Of a stretch of DNA of 64,000 bases, positions 1-13,500 are shown piece after piece (the stretch's first letter is position 1; each line of letters begins with the position of its first letter). The notes beneath the pieces are model-generated. The model was not told the DNA's origin and did not search any database. It worked only from the letters and a program-made list of their open reading frames with translations. This stretch comes from Xiphias gladius (lineage: Eukaryota > Chordata > Actinopteri > Istiophoriformes > Xiphiidae). The DNA is taken from assembly GCF_016859285.1 (NCBI RefSeq), contig NC_053402.1, positions 2,722,003 to 2,786,002 on the forward strand, given 5' to 3'. Made by a program: the position numbers and the translations under genes.

Positions 1-357
1 GTAGTACAACCTAATCTGCTAGGTAAAAATTACCTGTGGCACTGGATTGCAAAAACAACCCAAGATGGGCTGTTTGTAACACAGCTTTTTGTAGTGTGAC
101 GTCTAGTTACAGGTTAGTGAGATGGTTTTTACTTTTTACTTCTTATTTTTAGGTAGGTATACGATAAATCCCACTGCCCAGAGGCGGGTATATGCCATAA
201 ACCTGTGCATAGACACCACTAGACCTCTAGCTCCATTCAGGCTTCAACCCGATCCAACAAAGATGGTGGCAAGCTATGATATTTGTTCAAAATTCTATTT
301 CTATGTGGTACTATCAGGTTGTGTATTTATGACCTTCATGAACTGTGGTGTATTGTG

Positions 358-360
<3 letters not shown>

Positions 361-406
<46 letters not shown>
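361..406. repeat. (GT)n microsatellite
   Basis: About 23 uninterrupted GT units. Confidence 0.97.
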
Positions 407-407
<1 letters not shown>

Positions 408-819
408 TCTCAGTGCTGCTTGGTAAGGTTAGTCAACAGAGTCAACAGAGTTTGACTTGATAATTATTATTACCCTATTACTGATTGATTTCATGTCAAG
501 CATGTTTGCTCATTAAATACTTTTTGACCCATTGTCATTTTGTAATGTTGTGTATGTGTGTGCACGCTTGTGTGTTTTTGTGTATGTTGTCACTGTGTGA
601 TGGATGTGACCTTGCTTTCGCCCCAGTCTTAAGGACAGCTGATGCACTCTAGCTGTTCCTGCACCCCCCCCCCCCAACACACACACACACATGCACACAC
701 AAACAAACACAAACACAAACACACACACACATAAACACACATACACACGCAGAGGGTGCTGAAAGAACGTGGCACAATAGCTTGTTTATCCAAGGCTAAC
801 ACAGCAGGCAGACTTAGGT

Positions 820-821
820 GT

Positions 822-911
<90 letters not shown>
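820..911. repeat. (GT)n microsatellite
   Basis: About 45 GT units, nearly pure, with a single C interruption near each edge. Confidence 0.97.
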
Positions 912-912
<1 letters not shown>

Positions 913-2255
913 TGTTGAGGACACAGGGTCATGGAGTACACAGTGTTAGCGAAAGCAAACAATCATAGGTGTTCAGGCCTGTCTACCACATGAACAAACA
1001 CAGTCACAAAGTTTATACTGTGGGAAAGCAGTTGTAATATATAAATGAAAATATTTTTATGAATATTAGGGACAAATGTGTAACATTTTAGAACTTTGTA
1101 AGCATTCCTCATTGTCTTTAATTTCAAATAAAAACCTTCATTAAATATTCCTCACGTTTTTTTCAAATTAGTGGGATTTGACAGTTTTGTATTGGGGTTT
1201 TTAACTGCAGAAATGCTGTCCATTTGGCTGTCCATTATTCTTCTCTCCTGGCCTTTCTCAGCGATGGATGGACAGGAATGTCTGGCCTGATAACCTCCTG
1301 CTCCCTGTTCTCCCTCTGACCTCTGACCCCAACAGTGCAGCCTGCTGACAAACACACTTTACAAAAAAGGTCCATTTAAGTTCCACTGTTGGTTCATGAC
1401 CTTTTGTCTTTCCTCCTCTTGTTGGTTTTGTATCCTGTAAATAAAAAGAAAAAAAGACAAAATGTGAGTTACATCACTTGAATCTGCTGTACATTATTTT
1501 TGTACGGTATGCGTTTACTTCAAAAGATGGTGAATGTGTATTAATCTCAGTCTAATTTGTGTCAGTCCAACATGAATCAGTCTGAGCCAGACTGCCTCTG
1601 ATCTCAAGCAGTGCTCTGTTTCCCGATGAGTATCGTTGTTAGTGGCTGAGAGTGTGTTCTATGTGTGTTTCAAAAAATAAATTTTTGCATGCATTTCACT
1701 AAGCAGTACTTAAGGACAAATGCATGCACATGCCGTTAAGAGCTTCTTAATGTCTGTGGTATTGAAAATAATGCGGAATACATGTCTTGCAGATTTAACT
1801 GTGTGTAAGCTATGCTGCAGTACATATTAGGCAAGCAAAGGCAAGTAAATGCAAGTGTTAAAGCACAAACATGAATGGAAACAAGCTCAAAATCCAGTAA
1901 TACAATGCATACAATAACACTTACAAATAGGGAAAACACACGTAACGCAAATAACTGGAAGGGCTCCCACACCTGGTGGGAGTGCTGGGCTTGATTTGGA
2001 TAAGCAGCAACGTTACAAATACATTTACCTGCCTGTCAGACTTTGATGAACAACTGGTCGATGTGCACCGCCGTCCTGGGGAGAACAGTCTTATCTGGGC
2101 AAGTCCTTTGGTAATTTACTGGGGGCTCTTTTATCCTGTGCATTTTAATATATTTTATAATTCCTTTTGGAAGATAGATGTCCTCTCAGAGTTGAAATAT
2201 AATATTTGTTGCTGCCAGTTTGTCTGAATGTAAAACTGAATAGTCTACATAATGT

Positions 2256-3227
2256 TTTATTGGACAGCACTGCCTCTGTGGACCTGGACTGCAAGCTGAA
2301 TTAAACTAAACTCATTGAGGTGTTCATGAAACCAGTTTAAGATCACTTTTGCTTTGTGACATGGTGCATTAACATGATTGAAGTAGCCATTAGAAGATGG
2401 ATAAATTGTGGCCATAAAGGGATGCACATGGTCAGCAACAATACCCAGATAAGCCTTGGAATTGAAATGATGATTGATTGGTATTAAGGGGCCCAAAGTG
2501 TGTCAAGAAAACCTTCCCCACATCATTACACCACCAGCAGCAGCAGCGTGGACTGTTGACACAAGGCAGGTTGGGTCCATGGATTCATGCTTTTGTTGCC
2601 AAATTCTGACCCTACCATCTGCGGTGCCTCAGCGGAAATCAAAATTCATCAGACCAGGCTACAGTTTTCCAGTCTTCAAATGTCCAGTGTTGTTGAGCCT
2701 GTGCCCACTGCAGCCTCAGATTTCTGTTCTTGGCTGACAGGAGTGGAACCCGACGGGGTCTTCTGCTGTTGTAGCCCATCTGCCTCAAGGTTGGATATGT
2801 TGTGCATTCTGAGATTCTTTTCTTCTTACCTCAGTTGGTAAGAGTGGTTTTCTGAGCTACCGTAGCTTTTCTGTGAGCTCCAACCAGTCTTGCCATTCTC
2901 TTCTGACCTCTTTCATCAACAAGGTGTTTCCATCCACAGAACTGCTGCTCAGTGGATGTTTTTTTTTTCGTTTTTCGGCACCATTCTGAGTAAACTCTAT
3001 ATGCTGTTTTGCATGAAAATCCCAGGAGATCAGCAGTTTCAGAAAAATACTCAAACCAGTCTGTCGGACACCAACAATCCTCCCACAGTCACTGTGAACA
3101 TTAAGTGAAAGTCCTGACCTGTATTTTCATGATTTTATGCACTGCTGCCACATGATTGGCAGATTAGAGAATTGCACGAATAAGCAAGTGTAAAGGTGTT
3201 CCTAATAAAGTGTTCGTTGAGTGTAAA
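2256..3227. mobile_element. High-copy teleost dispersed repeat, about 1 kb
   Basis: The sequence closely resembles a repeat I recognise from many fish genomes, ending in CCTAATAAAGTGTTCGTTGA. It has no intact ORF and no transposase motif that I can read, so its class is left open (non-autonomous DNA transposon or LINE-derived). Left boundary approximate. Confidence 0.7.
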
Positions 3228-6200
3228 GCTGCATTTAAAGATTCTTTACATTGATGCTGCCAGAAATACATACGGTAAATGACTAAAAAATTAAAAACTA
3301 CCCTACACCTTTCTTCATCAAAATACTGCAGTCATCACTGGTGGCAACTTTAAATGACAAGACAGTAAGCAGATATGACCAGTTATTCTTTGGATTTGTT
3401 TGTTTTTTCTGTGTTACTTTAGTTTGATCTTCTTATTTTCTCATTTAAAATGTATCACTCATTTTACATCAAATGCCACTTCCCAGAGAGCTCCATTGTT
3501 CATGATGAATGTGCAGGCTTAAATGAACAGGTTAGCAGGCTCTTCTTAAGACACTTTATTAAACGCTTTAAGCCTATTCCAATCACCTTTCAAAAACACC
3601 ACTTGAGCATATTAAGGAGTTTAAAATGGGTTTTAGGATTATTTTAGTCTTCAGATGCTTTTGGGGAAACAAGACCCAGACTTATTTTCTACAGGTCAGC
3701 AGTGTGGTGGCTGCTCAGCAGGGCTGCAGAGCTTCTCTGTGGGGATACCGGAGGAGGAGAGTTGCTGAACTCTGGATGACCTCAACATATAGGACCCGCA
3801 AAACACATACACCACTGTTCTCACGCGCACACACACATACACAAACACGCACACTCAACTGAATGGGACGCATCAAAGAAATACACTGAAATATTTGACT
3901 TTTATTACTCAGCCCATCTTGATTTTATTAGTTTTTGGTACTCAATTTAACCTATTCAAAAATTTTACTTTTAGGAGGCAACAATTGTTATTACAATTGT
4001 GATTTTTTTTTTTTAATGCTTCTATGACTTTTGATCAACTTTATTGATCCATGCAGGGAAATTGCTTCGTTGCAATAGCTATTATTATTACTATAAAATA
4101 TTAGTAATAATAAATTCACAGTAAGTGAATAGGTATACGTACGAAAGCAAGTAATGTTGCCTCTGTCACCTGATTGAAGTCCCCAGAGATCATGAAGAAG
4201 CACTGGGGCATGTTCAGTCTGAAAACAATGTGCACCATTGTGCTGCGGTTTCCTGGTTGAACAACGCGTTCCCTCGAAATGGTGTGTAACGCTGTGCTAC
4301 GGGCTTTGAGGTACGTTTTCAATCGTTTGGTTGGTGTGTCAGAGATGTTACCCAATCAGCAGTGACATATACTGCACAAACCCCACTGTATAAAAAAGGC
4401 AGTGCGCATGCGTAACACAACAGGGTGTTCAATGCACCACCGTTTCTGTTTAAATAAATGTTTTGCTACGTTTTGTCGGGGCTGAACGGGCCCCTGGGGT
4501 GCAGGGTCTGGGGACTTATGGCAACAAAGTGAATTAAATCACATGCGGCTGCTGGGTTAGAAGAGGGGAGGACATCAATTATTAAGTTTGATGTTTTAGT
4601 CTAAATAACTCTTAATGAAGGGATAAGGCTGGAGGAAATGAAACAAAATGGAATAAAATATTATAAATATATTCAATTATAACTAATTACTAGGGCTATT
4701 ACAAGCACAATGCAGTAAACTGAAAAACATAACTTCACTGATAATAATAATAATAAGAAGAATAAATCGTTATTATTATTATTGTTATTATTAAATATAT
4801 ACAACCTTCTTTATTAATGTATATTGTCTGTTTCAAAATGTTTCAATTTTCATAAGTAAAAAAAACTTCAAAACAACAATGTAATTGCTATAATGAATAA
4901 CACTGCAATCAATCCTAAATGAAGAAGAATGCCATTTTTTTCTTTACAGCGCATTTTATTAAAACATGCAGCAAATGAATATTTTTAAAACATTTAACAA
5001 TAGTTGTCATGATATATACATTCAAATACTATATTTTGTTCTTTCTGCAGTACTCTAAACTCAAGGCAGACTCCTTTCTCGTAGGGCACATTTATCAAGG
5101 GACTTGCTCCTACTTAAGTAAGATTTACAGAAAGAGCAGCTCTCAGCGATCACAGGATTAATCACATGCATTCGCAGAGCAGGAACACCTTTGAAAACCT
5201 TGAAGACCTTAAAGACGTATATGAAACCAGATCACTGTAAGTTAGGTTTCAAGCAGGTAAGCAAAAAATAAAATAATCAATTAATATGTAAAGGCCACTC
5301 TTTACTAAACCAAAATTTTTCATCGGGTGAAATTTTGGTATCACCCAGTTTTTGCATTAACCTGTACACTGGATTGGTAACACCCTTGACCCAATTATTT
5401 CCCACGCGATAGTGGTTTCTGATCTGTCTCCACCATCACATCTGTTATGTCAGATTACTTCCTTATCAAATCTGAATCTGTACTAGCCTGTCCCTGTAAT
5501 GTTGGTGCAAATGTATTTACCACTCAACCCATTGGTCCGTCAACTTCACCTGCTCTTGGTGAGTGATTACTGGTGATACTGGCTCCTTTGACTGCAGCAA
5601 CAAGCCCTGCCGAAAATTGTACCAGTCTGTAAAATACGGCTCTGTCTGGCATCCTTGATTCAGGACAAACAAAGATTGCTATTTATGTAAGCATGAAGAG
5701 GAAAATTGATGATTCAGCAGACATTGATGTAAAGTTGCTGTTTACTAGAATGGTGAAAGCCAGAATAACAGTTGATTTTATTACAAAGAAATGAAGGATG
5801 TAGATCAGTTCAGCATGATATTGGCTCATGGTGATGTGTTGTGCTCTTTAAAAAAAAACAAAAAACAGCTTATTTCTTCTGTGTAGTTGATGGGATTTAT
5901 ATATTTTTTGAGTATTTATTTATTTATTTGTGTTTTAAGGATTATTGTATTTTGTAAATGGCTTGATGAATAAATTGATAGAATTCAGTTACTTTTAAAA
6001 TTCAAGTGTCTCTCTCTCTCTCCCTCCCTCCCTCTCCTTTTTCCCCCCTCCCCATCATCCCTTTTCACTCAGGCTCTCTGTGCTGGACAATCGGCCATCC
6101 TGGGACCTCTGTCTCTCCCCTGACTGTCAGCGCCTCATTCCAGATGTTTTGGATCTGGATCTTTGTCCTCCAGGAATCCCAGCCTCCTTTTTGTCTCGCT

Positions 6201-7349
6201 CTCTTTCTGTGTAATTTTTTTCTCTGTGAATGATGTGCTTTGCTTTGCCTCTTGTGTCTCTGTGTAGGCTGTCCTCTTGCCAGGTCTTCATGGTCGAGAG
6301 AAGGTCCTATCTGCTGACAGCACCTGGAAGTTGCTCAACATCCTCCAGAGGCATATTCGTTGTTAATGGTTACAATCTGTAATGTTGTCATCCTTAAAGG
6401 TTTTTAAGGGGAGTTTTTCCACCCTCTGTCTAAGGACAGAGGGTGTCTAAATAATATAAATATAAATAAAATTTGACTGTAGCCATTCTTAGTGAAAAAG
6501 CAGACAATGGATTTAAATTGCTAAATGAAGATGAATATCTGCATCTAAATATAGTGTTAATAATCTGAAGGCCCTTTGTCCTTACCAAAGTAATGCAAAG
6601 AAATGGAGGTTCAGCCATCTCAAGTTAGTTAAATTAACTTTTCTAAGTAATAATTTACGGTATAGTAAGCAAATAAATATAAATACTAATCAAGCTCAGG
6701 TGGTTATTATTAACTTTCATGTTAACTTTCATGCTAATACATGACACAATGACATGACTCACTGATATGAAACAAAACTATAAAATTAAAGAAAAACGTA
6801 TCAAATCGAGTGAATTGTTTTTTGGGTTCTTTGTCTTTGAAACAATAAACATAACTTTGTCAACAGTATTGACAACATTATTATGACTTTAGTTGACATG
6901 ATTGTAGCTTCTAATCATCAGCTTATATCAGGATAGAGTCGAACAGAGACTGTTCTCCCTTTAACACAAACAGTCCACAAAATATGAAAGGTGAGATCAG
7001 TTTTGGAGCTTCTTAAAACAGTCAAAGTAGTAATTTAAATTCAGCCGTCAGGAAAAAAGCAGAAACATTATGATGTTGTTGTCTGATGAAAATACACACG
7101 TCACTTGCTGGCTCCAATCATTCTCACACACACACACACACACGCACACACTGAGGGCTTTGAAAATGTTTCTCTGCCCTTTACCTTCTCAAGAAAATTA
7201 TTTGCACTGCTCTCAGATCAGAATTCAAAGTTTTATTGACTACTCTGTTGTTCTCACTGTTCATGACCGCTGAATATCCAATGGCTTCAATTGCCCGCTT
7301 TGTTGAGTTGTAAATTTGATATTAAATTGATAGAATTGATATTTTATCC
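3228..7349. other. Gene-free stretch with scattered repeat debris
   Basis: AT-rich. Contains a minus-oriented LINE-type 3' tail (about 4030-4075, TTTATTGATCC...GGGAAATT), ATT-rich low-complexity sequence near 4740-4800, a CT-rich tract at 6006-6060, and a possible dispersed-repeat fragment around 6060-6430. A weak LINE-endonuclease-like reading (SDYFLIKSES) near 5450-5480 was noted but not called. Confidence 0.5.
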
Positions 7350-8431
7350 ATCAATCCATTCTCAATAATGACACACAAAGAGAAAACATGTTTTTTAGAA
7401 TTTTTTGCAAATTTATTAAAAATCAAAAACTGAAATCTCAGATTTACAAAAGTATTCATCCTTGGGTCAAACCTGAATTGATTGGACATACTGTGGTGTA
7501 GAAATGCACACACCTGTGTATAAAGGTCCCACAATTCACACTGCATGTCAGGACAAAAACCAAGCCATGGAGTCCAGGGAACTCTCTGTAGATCTCCACT
7601 CTAACACTGTAGCGAGGCATAGATCAGGGCAAGGGTATAAGACAAGGCTTTGAGTGATCCATGGAGTAAAGTGGCCTTAACAATTGTGAAATGGAAGAAG
7701 TTTGGAATCACCAGGCATCATCCTATAGTTGGCCATCCAGCCATAGTGAGTTTGAGGCAAGAAGGACCTTGGTCTGGGAGGTGACCAAGAACCCAACAGT
7801 GACTCTAACAGAGCTTCAGGCGTCCTCTGCAGATATGAGAGAACCTGCTGGAAGAACATCTCATCAGCACTCCATCAGTCAGGCCTTTACGGTAAAGTGG
7901 CTAGACGGAAGCCACTTTGAGTAAAACGAATATGACAGCCCGGCTGGAGTTTGCAAACGGCATTTAAAGGACTCTGAAAGCATGAGGAAAAAGATTCTCT
8001 GGTCTGATCAGACAAAAACTTTACAAACAAACAATGTGTCCTGCGAACACCAGACACTGCTCATCATCTCGGTAATGCCATTGCTACGGTGAAGCATGGT
8101 GGTGGCAGCATCATGCTGTGGAAATGCTTATCAGCAGCAGGGACAATGGGACTGGTCAGAATTGAGGGAAGGATGAATGCAGCCAAATACAGACAGGTCC
8201 TTGAAGGAAACTGGGGCGATGGTTCACCTTTCAGCACAACGATTACGTGCCCAATCCAGATGTGCAAAGCTTGTAGAGACTTACCCAAGAAGACTTGAAG
8301 CTGTAATTGCTGCCAAAGGGACCCGTACAAAGGAATGATTTAAGGGTCTGAATACTTTTGTAAGTGATAGAGTTCAGTTTTTGATTTGTAATAAACATGT
8401 TTTCATTTGTCATTATGGGTTATTGAGTATA
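7350..8431 (+). mobile_element. Degenerate Tc1/mariner-like DNA transposon
   Basis: Two ends are inverted copies: about 7360-7460 matches the reverse complement of about 8337-8431, sharing CAAAAACTGAA and TTACAAAAGTATTCA blocks. The interior is a broken Tc1-type transposase on the plus strand; [10 protein letters not shown] at 8092-8121 is the classic Tc1 motif, and RRTLVWEVTKNP upstream is also transposase-derived. Frameshifts and stops make it inactive. The about 1.1 kb length is shorter than an intact Tc1 (about 1.6 kb), so there are internal deletions. Confidence 0.88.
8089..8298 (+). pseudogene. Tc1-like transposase remnant
   Basis: A 69-residue open stretch, [10 protein letters not shown]...[10 protein letters not shown], corresponding to the catalytic-core region of Tc1-family transposases. 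It lacks the N-terminal DNA-binding domain in frame and ends early after a frameshift. Confidence 0.8.
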
Positions 8432-8684
8432 GTTGTGATTTTTTTAAAAATCGATTTAGAATTGAATCTACAACATAATTAAGCGTGAAAAAGGGGAAGA
8501 AGCCACTGTAGTTATGTAAAGTGCAAACCTTTACCATTCCTGTGTCTGTGCATGTACGTGTGCACGCGCATGTGTGTATGTTGTGCATGTGCACTCATCT
8601 ATGTAATTGAGACTCTGAACTCTTGAACTGCAGCCACACCACTTTATCTTTCACTGCTCATTGTGAGGGCTTGAACACACACAC

Positions 8685-8686
<2 letters not shown>

Positions 8687-8730
<44 letters not shown>
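8687..8730. repeat. (CA)n microsatellite
   Basis: About 22 CA units. CT-rich low-complexity sequence follows at 8848-8925 and 9018-9065. Confidence 0.95.
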
Positions 8731-8732
<2 letters not shown>

Positions 8733-10529
8733 ATACACACGGGTAGACAGCCCTGTGTTGAACTTGAGATGAGTTATGGAAAGGAAAACAGGAGTTGGGG
8801 GTCAGACCATATGAGGTCAGCCTGGAAGAATCTCCACTCTTCCTCAAGGCCTCTCTTTCTCTCTCTCTCTCTATCTGTCTCACTCTCTATGTCTCCCTCT
8901 CTCTCTCTTTCTCTCTCTCTCAAAATCAAATTCGAATAAGCTTTATTGGCGTGACAAATCAGAAAGCCAAAGCTGTGCAGAAAACAATTAACATTGACAG
9001 ATGATTAGCAATAGTCATCTCTCTTTCTATCTCTCTCTCTCCCCCTCTCCTCTTCTTTTTCTTCCTCCTCTTTTTTCACCCCAAATACATTTTATTTCTT
9101 TTTCTTTTAATCTTATATTCTATCTAATTAAAACTAAATTAACTTCTCTCATTTATTTTCCAGTACTGTATGGTGGGGTGTGTGTGGTTTGTATGTGTTC
9201 AAATTCTGAGCAAAGACATGATGGATGTAGCTGCTGTTCACATTAAGTGTCGCCTGAGCAGCTGATTATTTAAGTTTCTGCCCACACGGAGGTTGTAAGA
9301 CAAGCAGGACAATGGGTTCAAAAATACAGAACCTGAAGAACATCAGGGTTGGACATTTCTGCAAAACTCTGGATTACATTTCATGACAACATTTCTTTAC
9401 ATCCAGTGCTAACATTTAAAAAAAAAAAAAAAATTCTGCTTTATCTCTGCATGGTATCTATGCTATGGTTAAGGTCAGGCAATTAAAACACTTAGCTAAG
9501 GTCAGTTAAAAGTTGTGGTTACAAGTAACCCTTGGCTCCCGATTGACTCAATTTACATAAAAGTTCACTCTTCTCATTGTCACAACTCAGTCAAATCTGA
9601 ACTCAAAGTCATGATACGTATATTCTTAGATTCAGCATCAGTTGCATTTTCCAATGATATCAATATATCCAGTATTTCTAGAGTTTATTGTTGATGAACA
9701 TCCCAAAAATCTGCTCAGCAATCATTGAAAGACGATTTTCCTTGCACCTACAGATCTTGCCTGACAAAAATGTGCTAGGACAATGTGCTAGGAAAAGTAT
9801 CAAAGTTAACCAGTGATCATAGTCTGTATATACATGGGTAAAGTGGAAACTTTACATTCTGAGCCAACTCTTTCGGTTGGCACAGAATGTCCCATCAACA
9901 TGCTTCATGTATCCCTGAACCACTGACACACTCCTCTATCTCCTCTGGGTTAAAAATCTGCAGACATTCAGGCCGAAAATTCACATGCGAACTGTTAGCA
10001 CTTCTGAGTAGCCCAACTTGTTCTGAAGTTAATATGGCTGCCCAGCTCTGAGATGTAGTGATTCTGTTAAGAGCCTCCAAGGAAAGGATGTGAAAACTGA
10101 GCAAAAAGGGTATTGTTCAAAGGGTTAATAAAAAGGCAAACATTAATTGCAAGTTTGTAACAGGGTGCAGGCTCTGGTCTTCCACTTCAAGGTCAGGTGT
10201 GTTAAACACCCATCCACGGCCCCAACCTCCACAACGCCTCACCCTGCTAAGAACAAACTATTTCCTGCATTGATACTGAACATTGGCATTGGACAAATCT
10301 TGTGAGGTGCAAAATCATCCACTATAAACATAGTTGCTAAGGATACTTGGCTGGCTAAACACTTGTAAGTCTCCTGAGTTATAATTTCAGTCTATTATCC
10401 CATAGTTCTTGCCCCATTGGAAAAGTAGTGGAGAAGATGTGTGTCAGACCCTACTTGACTAGTGAATGCCCATGTCTTTAAAACTATGACCATGGAAGAG
10501 AATGTGAGGGAGGTTTGTATCCAGTCTGC

Positions 10530-10532
<3 letters not shown>

Positions 10533-10586
<54 letters not shown>
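10533..10586. repeat. (GT)n microsatellite
   Basis: About 27 GT units. Confidence 0.95.
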
Positions 10587-10588
<2 letters not shown>

Positions 10589-13500
10589 TGCATGTGTGGG
10601 ATGAGGTGATGACTGAGCTTGCCACCCAGGCTCCAGGACAGGCACCTTCAGACCAGCAGAAAGGAGAAGTGGTTAATGATGATGAGGAGGAGGAGTAGGA
10701 GGAGGAGTGTGTTTACATGTTTAGATATCCCAGAGGCTCTCCAGAGGTCAACAGGCCAGTGAGCCACCCGAAAAAGCCCTGCTACATTCCTCACTGTAGC
10801 CCTGTATGTTCTTGCACGTGTGCTTGTTTGTGTGTGTGGTGGGGGGGGGGTCATCCATAGGCCATGCATTCATGGGAATGTGAGAGACTGCTATTGAAAC
10901 GCTGTTTTTGTAATCCGTGAGGAGAAAGACAACCAGATCCTTTTCCTACTTAATCATTTCCTCTATCCCTCCTTCACTTTCTTCTCCTGCTTTAACCTCT
11001 TGAGGAAGTGTAATGCACATTTCTACCAGTCAAACATTTTATTTATATTACACATATCACTCCGCCTTTAAGCCTATGTACTGAGATGTGTCACCTTTCA
11101 AGCTGTTTCATCGTTTTTCGAATATGTAACATATTTTTGGAGAAAGGAAGCCCCAAGCCCATTTGTTCCCACTGAAGAAATAAATCTTTGGAAACACCTT
11201 TAAAATACATAGTTTATTTTAAAAAAAAAAAAAAAGGCTCAGTGATCTCCTAAAACAGCTGGCCATTGTAGTTTTTAGTAAATGTTTTTCACAGAGGAGG
11301 AAATGGTATGTTTGTTTTGGACTGTTTTCATTTTATTCCACATTTGGTTAAGTATTTCTGGCAGTAGGACGGTGTTGTGTAAGTTAGTGTGTATGAGTCA
11401 AAATAACCAAGAGCGTGTATGGTAATGAAGGAAAATGTCAGCCAGAAGGAGTGTGGCTTATTACCTATGGGTCTTTTTGTGGGATTTGATAACAATAACA
11501 ATATAGAAATATAGATTACTCCTTTAATACTTTTAATAAATCACTACTGTAAATTCAGCCCACTGCCAATTCTCCATCACCTCCTCTCCTCTATTCTCAC
11601 TGCCATGACCAGATTAACCTCCTAGCAGGTCCCAGGGCAAACATTACCCAGTTGAGTATTTCAACGAGAGGGTCCAAGTTTGCTGTATGTAAATAATGAG
11701 GGTCTTAAACTAGGACCCATCTTCTCAAAGGGTAATAAAGCTAGGCCCCCTCCCTTTAAGGAATTTATAATGTTGATTGCTGTGCTGTAGCGGTAACAGT
11801 TATCAATTAATCAAATAACCAAATATTATTTGACATACAATCCAACCTGTAGCTTTCTTATTCCTTGCACTGCTGGTAATCTTTCCTCGCTGCAACAGTC
11901 ATAATTTATCTGATAGATTCAAGCATGTATTGTTTTTCCTAACCCTTTTCTTACTCTCTTTACTTCAGGGTAGCAAAAATGATGTATTCTTGGGGCTGGC
12001 AGTGCCGGATGTTTCGGCAAAAGTGTCTGACTCGTGAATTAATTATTAATATTAAAACAAATACTAAACAGTTTATGGTAAGTTTAAAGAGCCAGAAAAT
12101 CTCTGTGCTGGATTGGAAGAATAATCTTTACTTGAGGTAGCTTGAAGTAGAAAAAGACAGATGGGATTGGGAGTGTTTCTAAGGCAGCAGAACTAATAAA
12201 ACTCAGTCAGTCTGCTCGCATTTAAAAACAGCAGACGTTGTAAAAAAAAAACAGTCACAACAGTTCACAGTAGAGGCCAACATTTAACCTGACAATACTA
12301 CACATGTGAAGAGATCTACTCCTCAGTGATGTTTACAAAATCAATTTGAGTATTTCGGTATCTCTGAAATACAGAGGCTTCAGACTGAAGACGTGTTCTG
12401 AAACGTCAGTTTACTGTTAGACCCGCTTCCTTTTAATTTTAATTTTAACAATTTGTTGAATTTGCAGGAGTCAGGTTTAGTCATATTCAGGAGTACAACC
12501 AGTTACATATTGTAATTTTGTCAGGTTTAAAGTATCGTAACCTTCAGCAGCAACAAGAAAAGATTACCCTATAGAAAACACCCAATTCATATACACACTG
12601 TTTCCCATAATCTACATTCAATAACAAAATTGATCCAATAATTTATTCTCATGGGAGAGAGGACAGGCAGTAAAATATAAACGTCCCACTTTTCCTCCCC
12701 AGCAAGGAGACATGTGTGTATAACAGGCTTCAGTATTTTTTCAGTAGTTTTCTTTAATCATGAGCCCCTGCACGCACTCAAATGCAAACACACACACACA
12801 TACACACACACATCCCAAATTAACCCCTGAGTCTCTGTAAAGGCATCACAGCCTTGCGTCATCATTCATAAAAGCAAACAGAATATTCCACTGTAGCATT
12901 TTTGAGCTTGTATTGCCCAGTTACATGAAAGCTGGAGGTCATATTGAAAACCCTGACCATCAGCTCTCTGTCTGAAACGTTACCCTCTAGTCGCATAGTG
13001 CAAAGGCCAGAGCTGAGTGGAACGAAACATACACACAAAACGAGACCTAAAACATTCAAAAGTTACAATAAAAATGATAGAAAATTAGTTTTACAAGTGG
13101 AACAAAAACAGCTGCAGTAGATAATACAAAATCTTTGCCATCAGAGGCTCCCTGTATTCCTGATCATAAGGCTCAATTAGTTAGACTGATAGACTTGGCT
13201 CAGACTGGTATAGGATCTAACACAGTTTGTTAGAGTAAAGTTTTTTTTTTTTTTTTTTTTTTTACATATTTAAAGGTTTTGTCTCTATTTACTTAAGTCA
13301 TGAAAGCTTTCAGGTAGAATGTTAGTGTCCCATGATGGTCTAACGTCCATTTCACAGGTTGTTTCCCATTTAAATGAATGGTAGGATGGAAAAAAGTGAA
13401 AAAAGCAGGTAACGCGCTATCCACCTCAAAAACTTAATACCAGGTCAACCCTGTAATCCTGACATCATTTAACAATGCCAAAGTGCATCTTATCATCATC

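Larger units (their letters stand above)
1..2255. other. Left flank, no gene seen
   Basis: Non-coding. GT microsatellites lie at 361-406 and 820-911, with CA/GT-rich low-complexity sequence at 540-750. A tandem AGGTCA-type direct repeat is at 1317-1329. ORFs here are mostly translated microsatellite. Confidence 0.6.

Noticed and set aside
5440..5760. Possible LINE endonuclease fragment (SDYFLIKSES...)
   Set aside because: Only a short resemblance, with stops on both sides; not enough to call.
12862..13059. A 65-residue minus-strand ORF with a signal-peptide-like start (MNVLGLVLCVCFVPLSS)
   Set aside because: No family recognised, no partner exons seen, and it may lie in the hoxb1a 3' UTR; a hydrophobic start alone is weak evidence.
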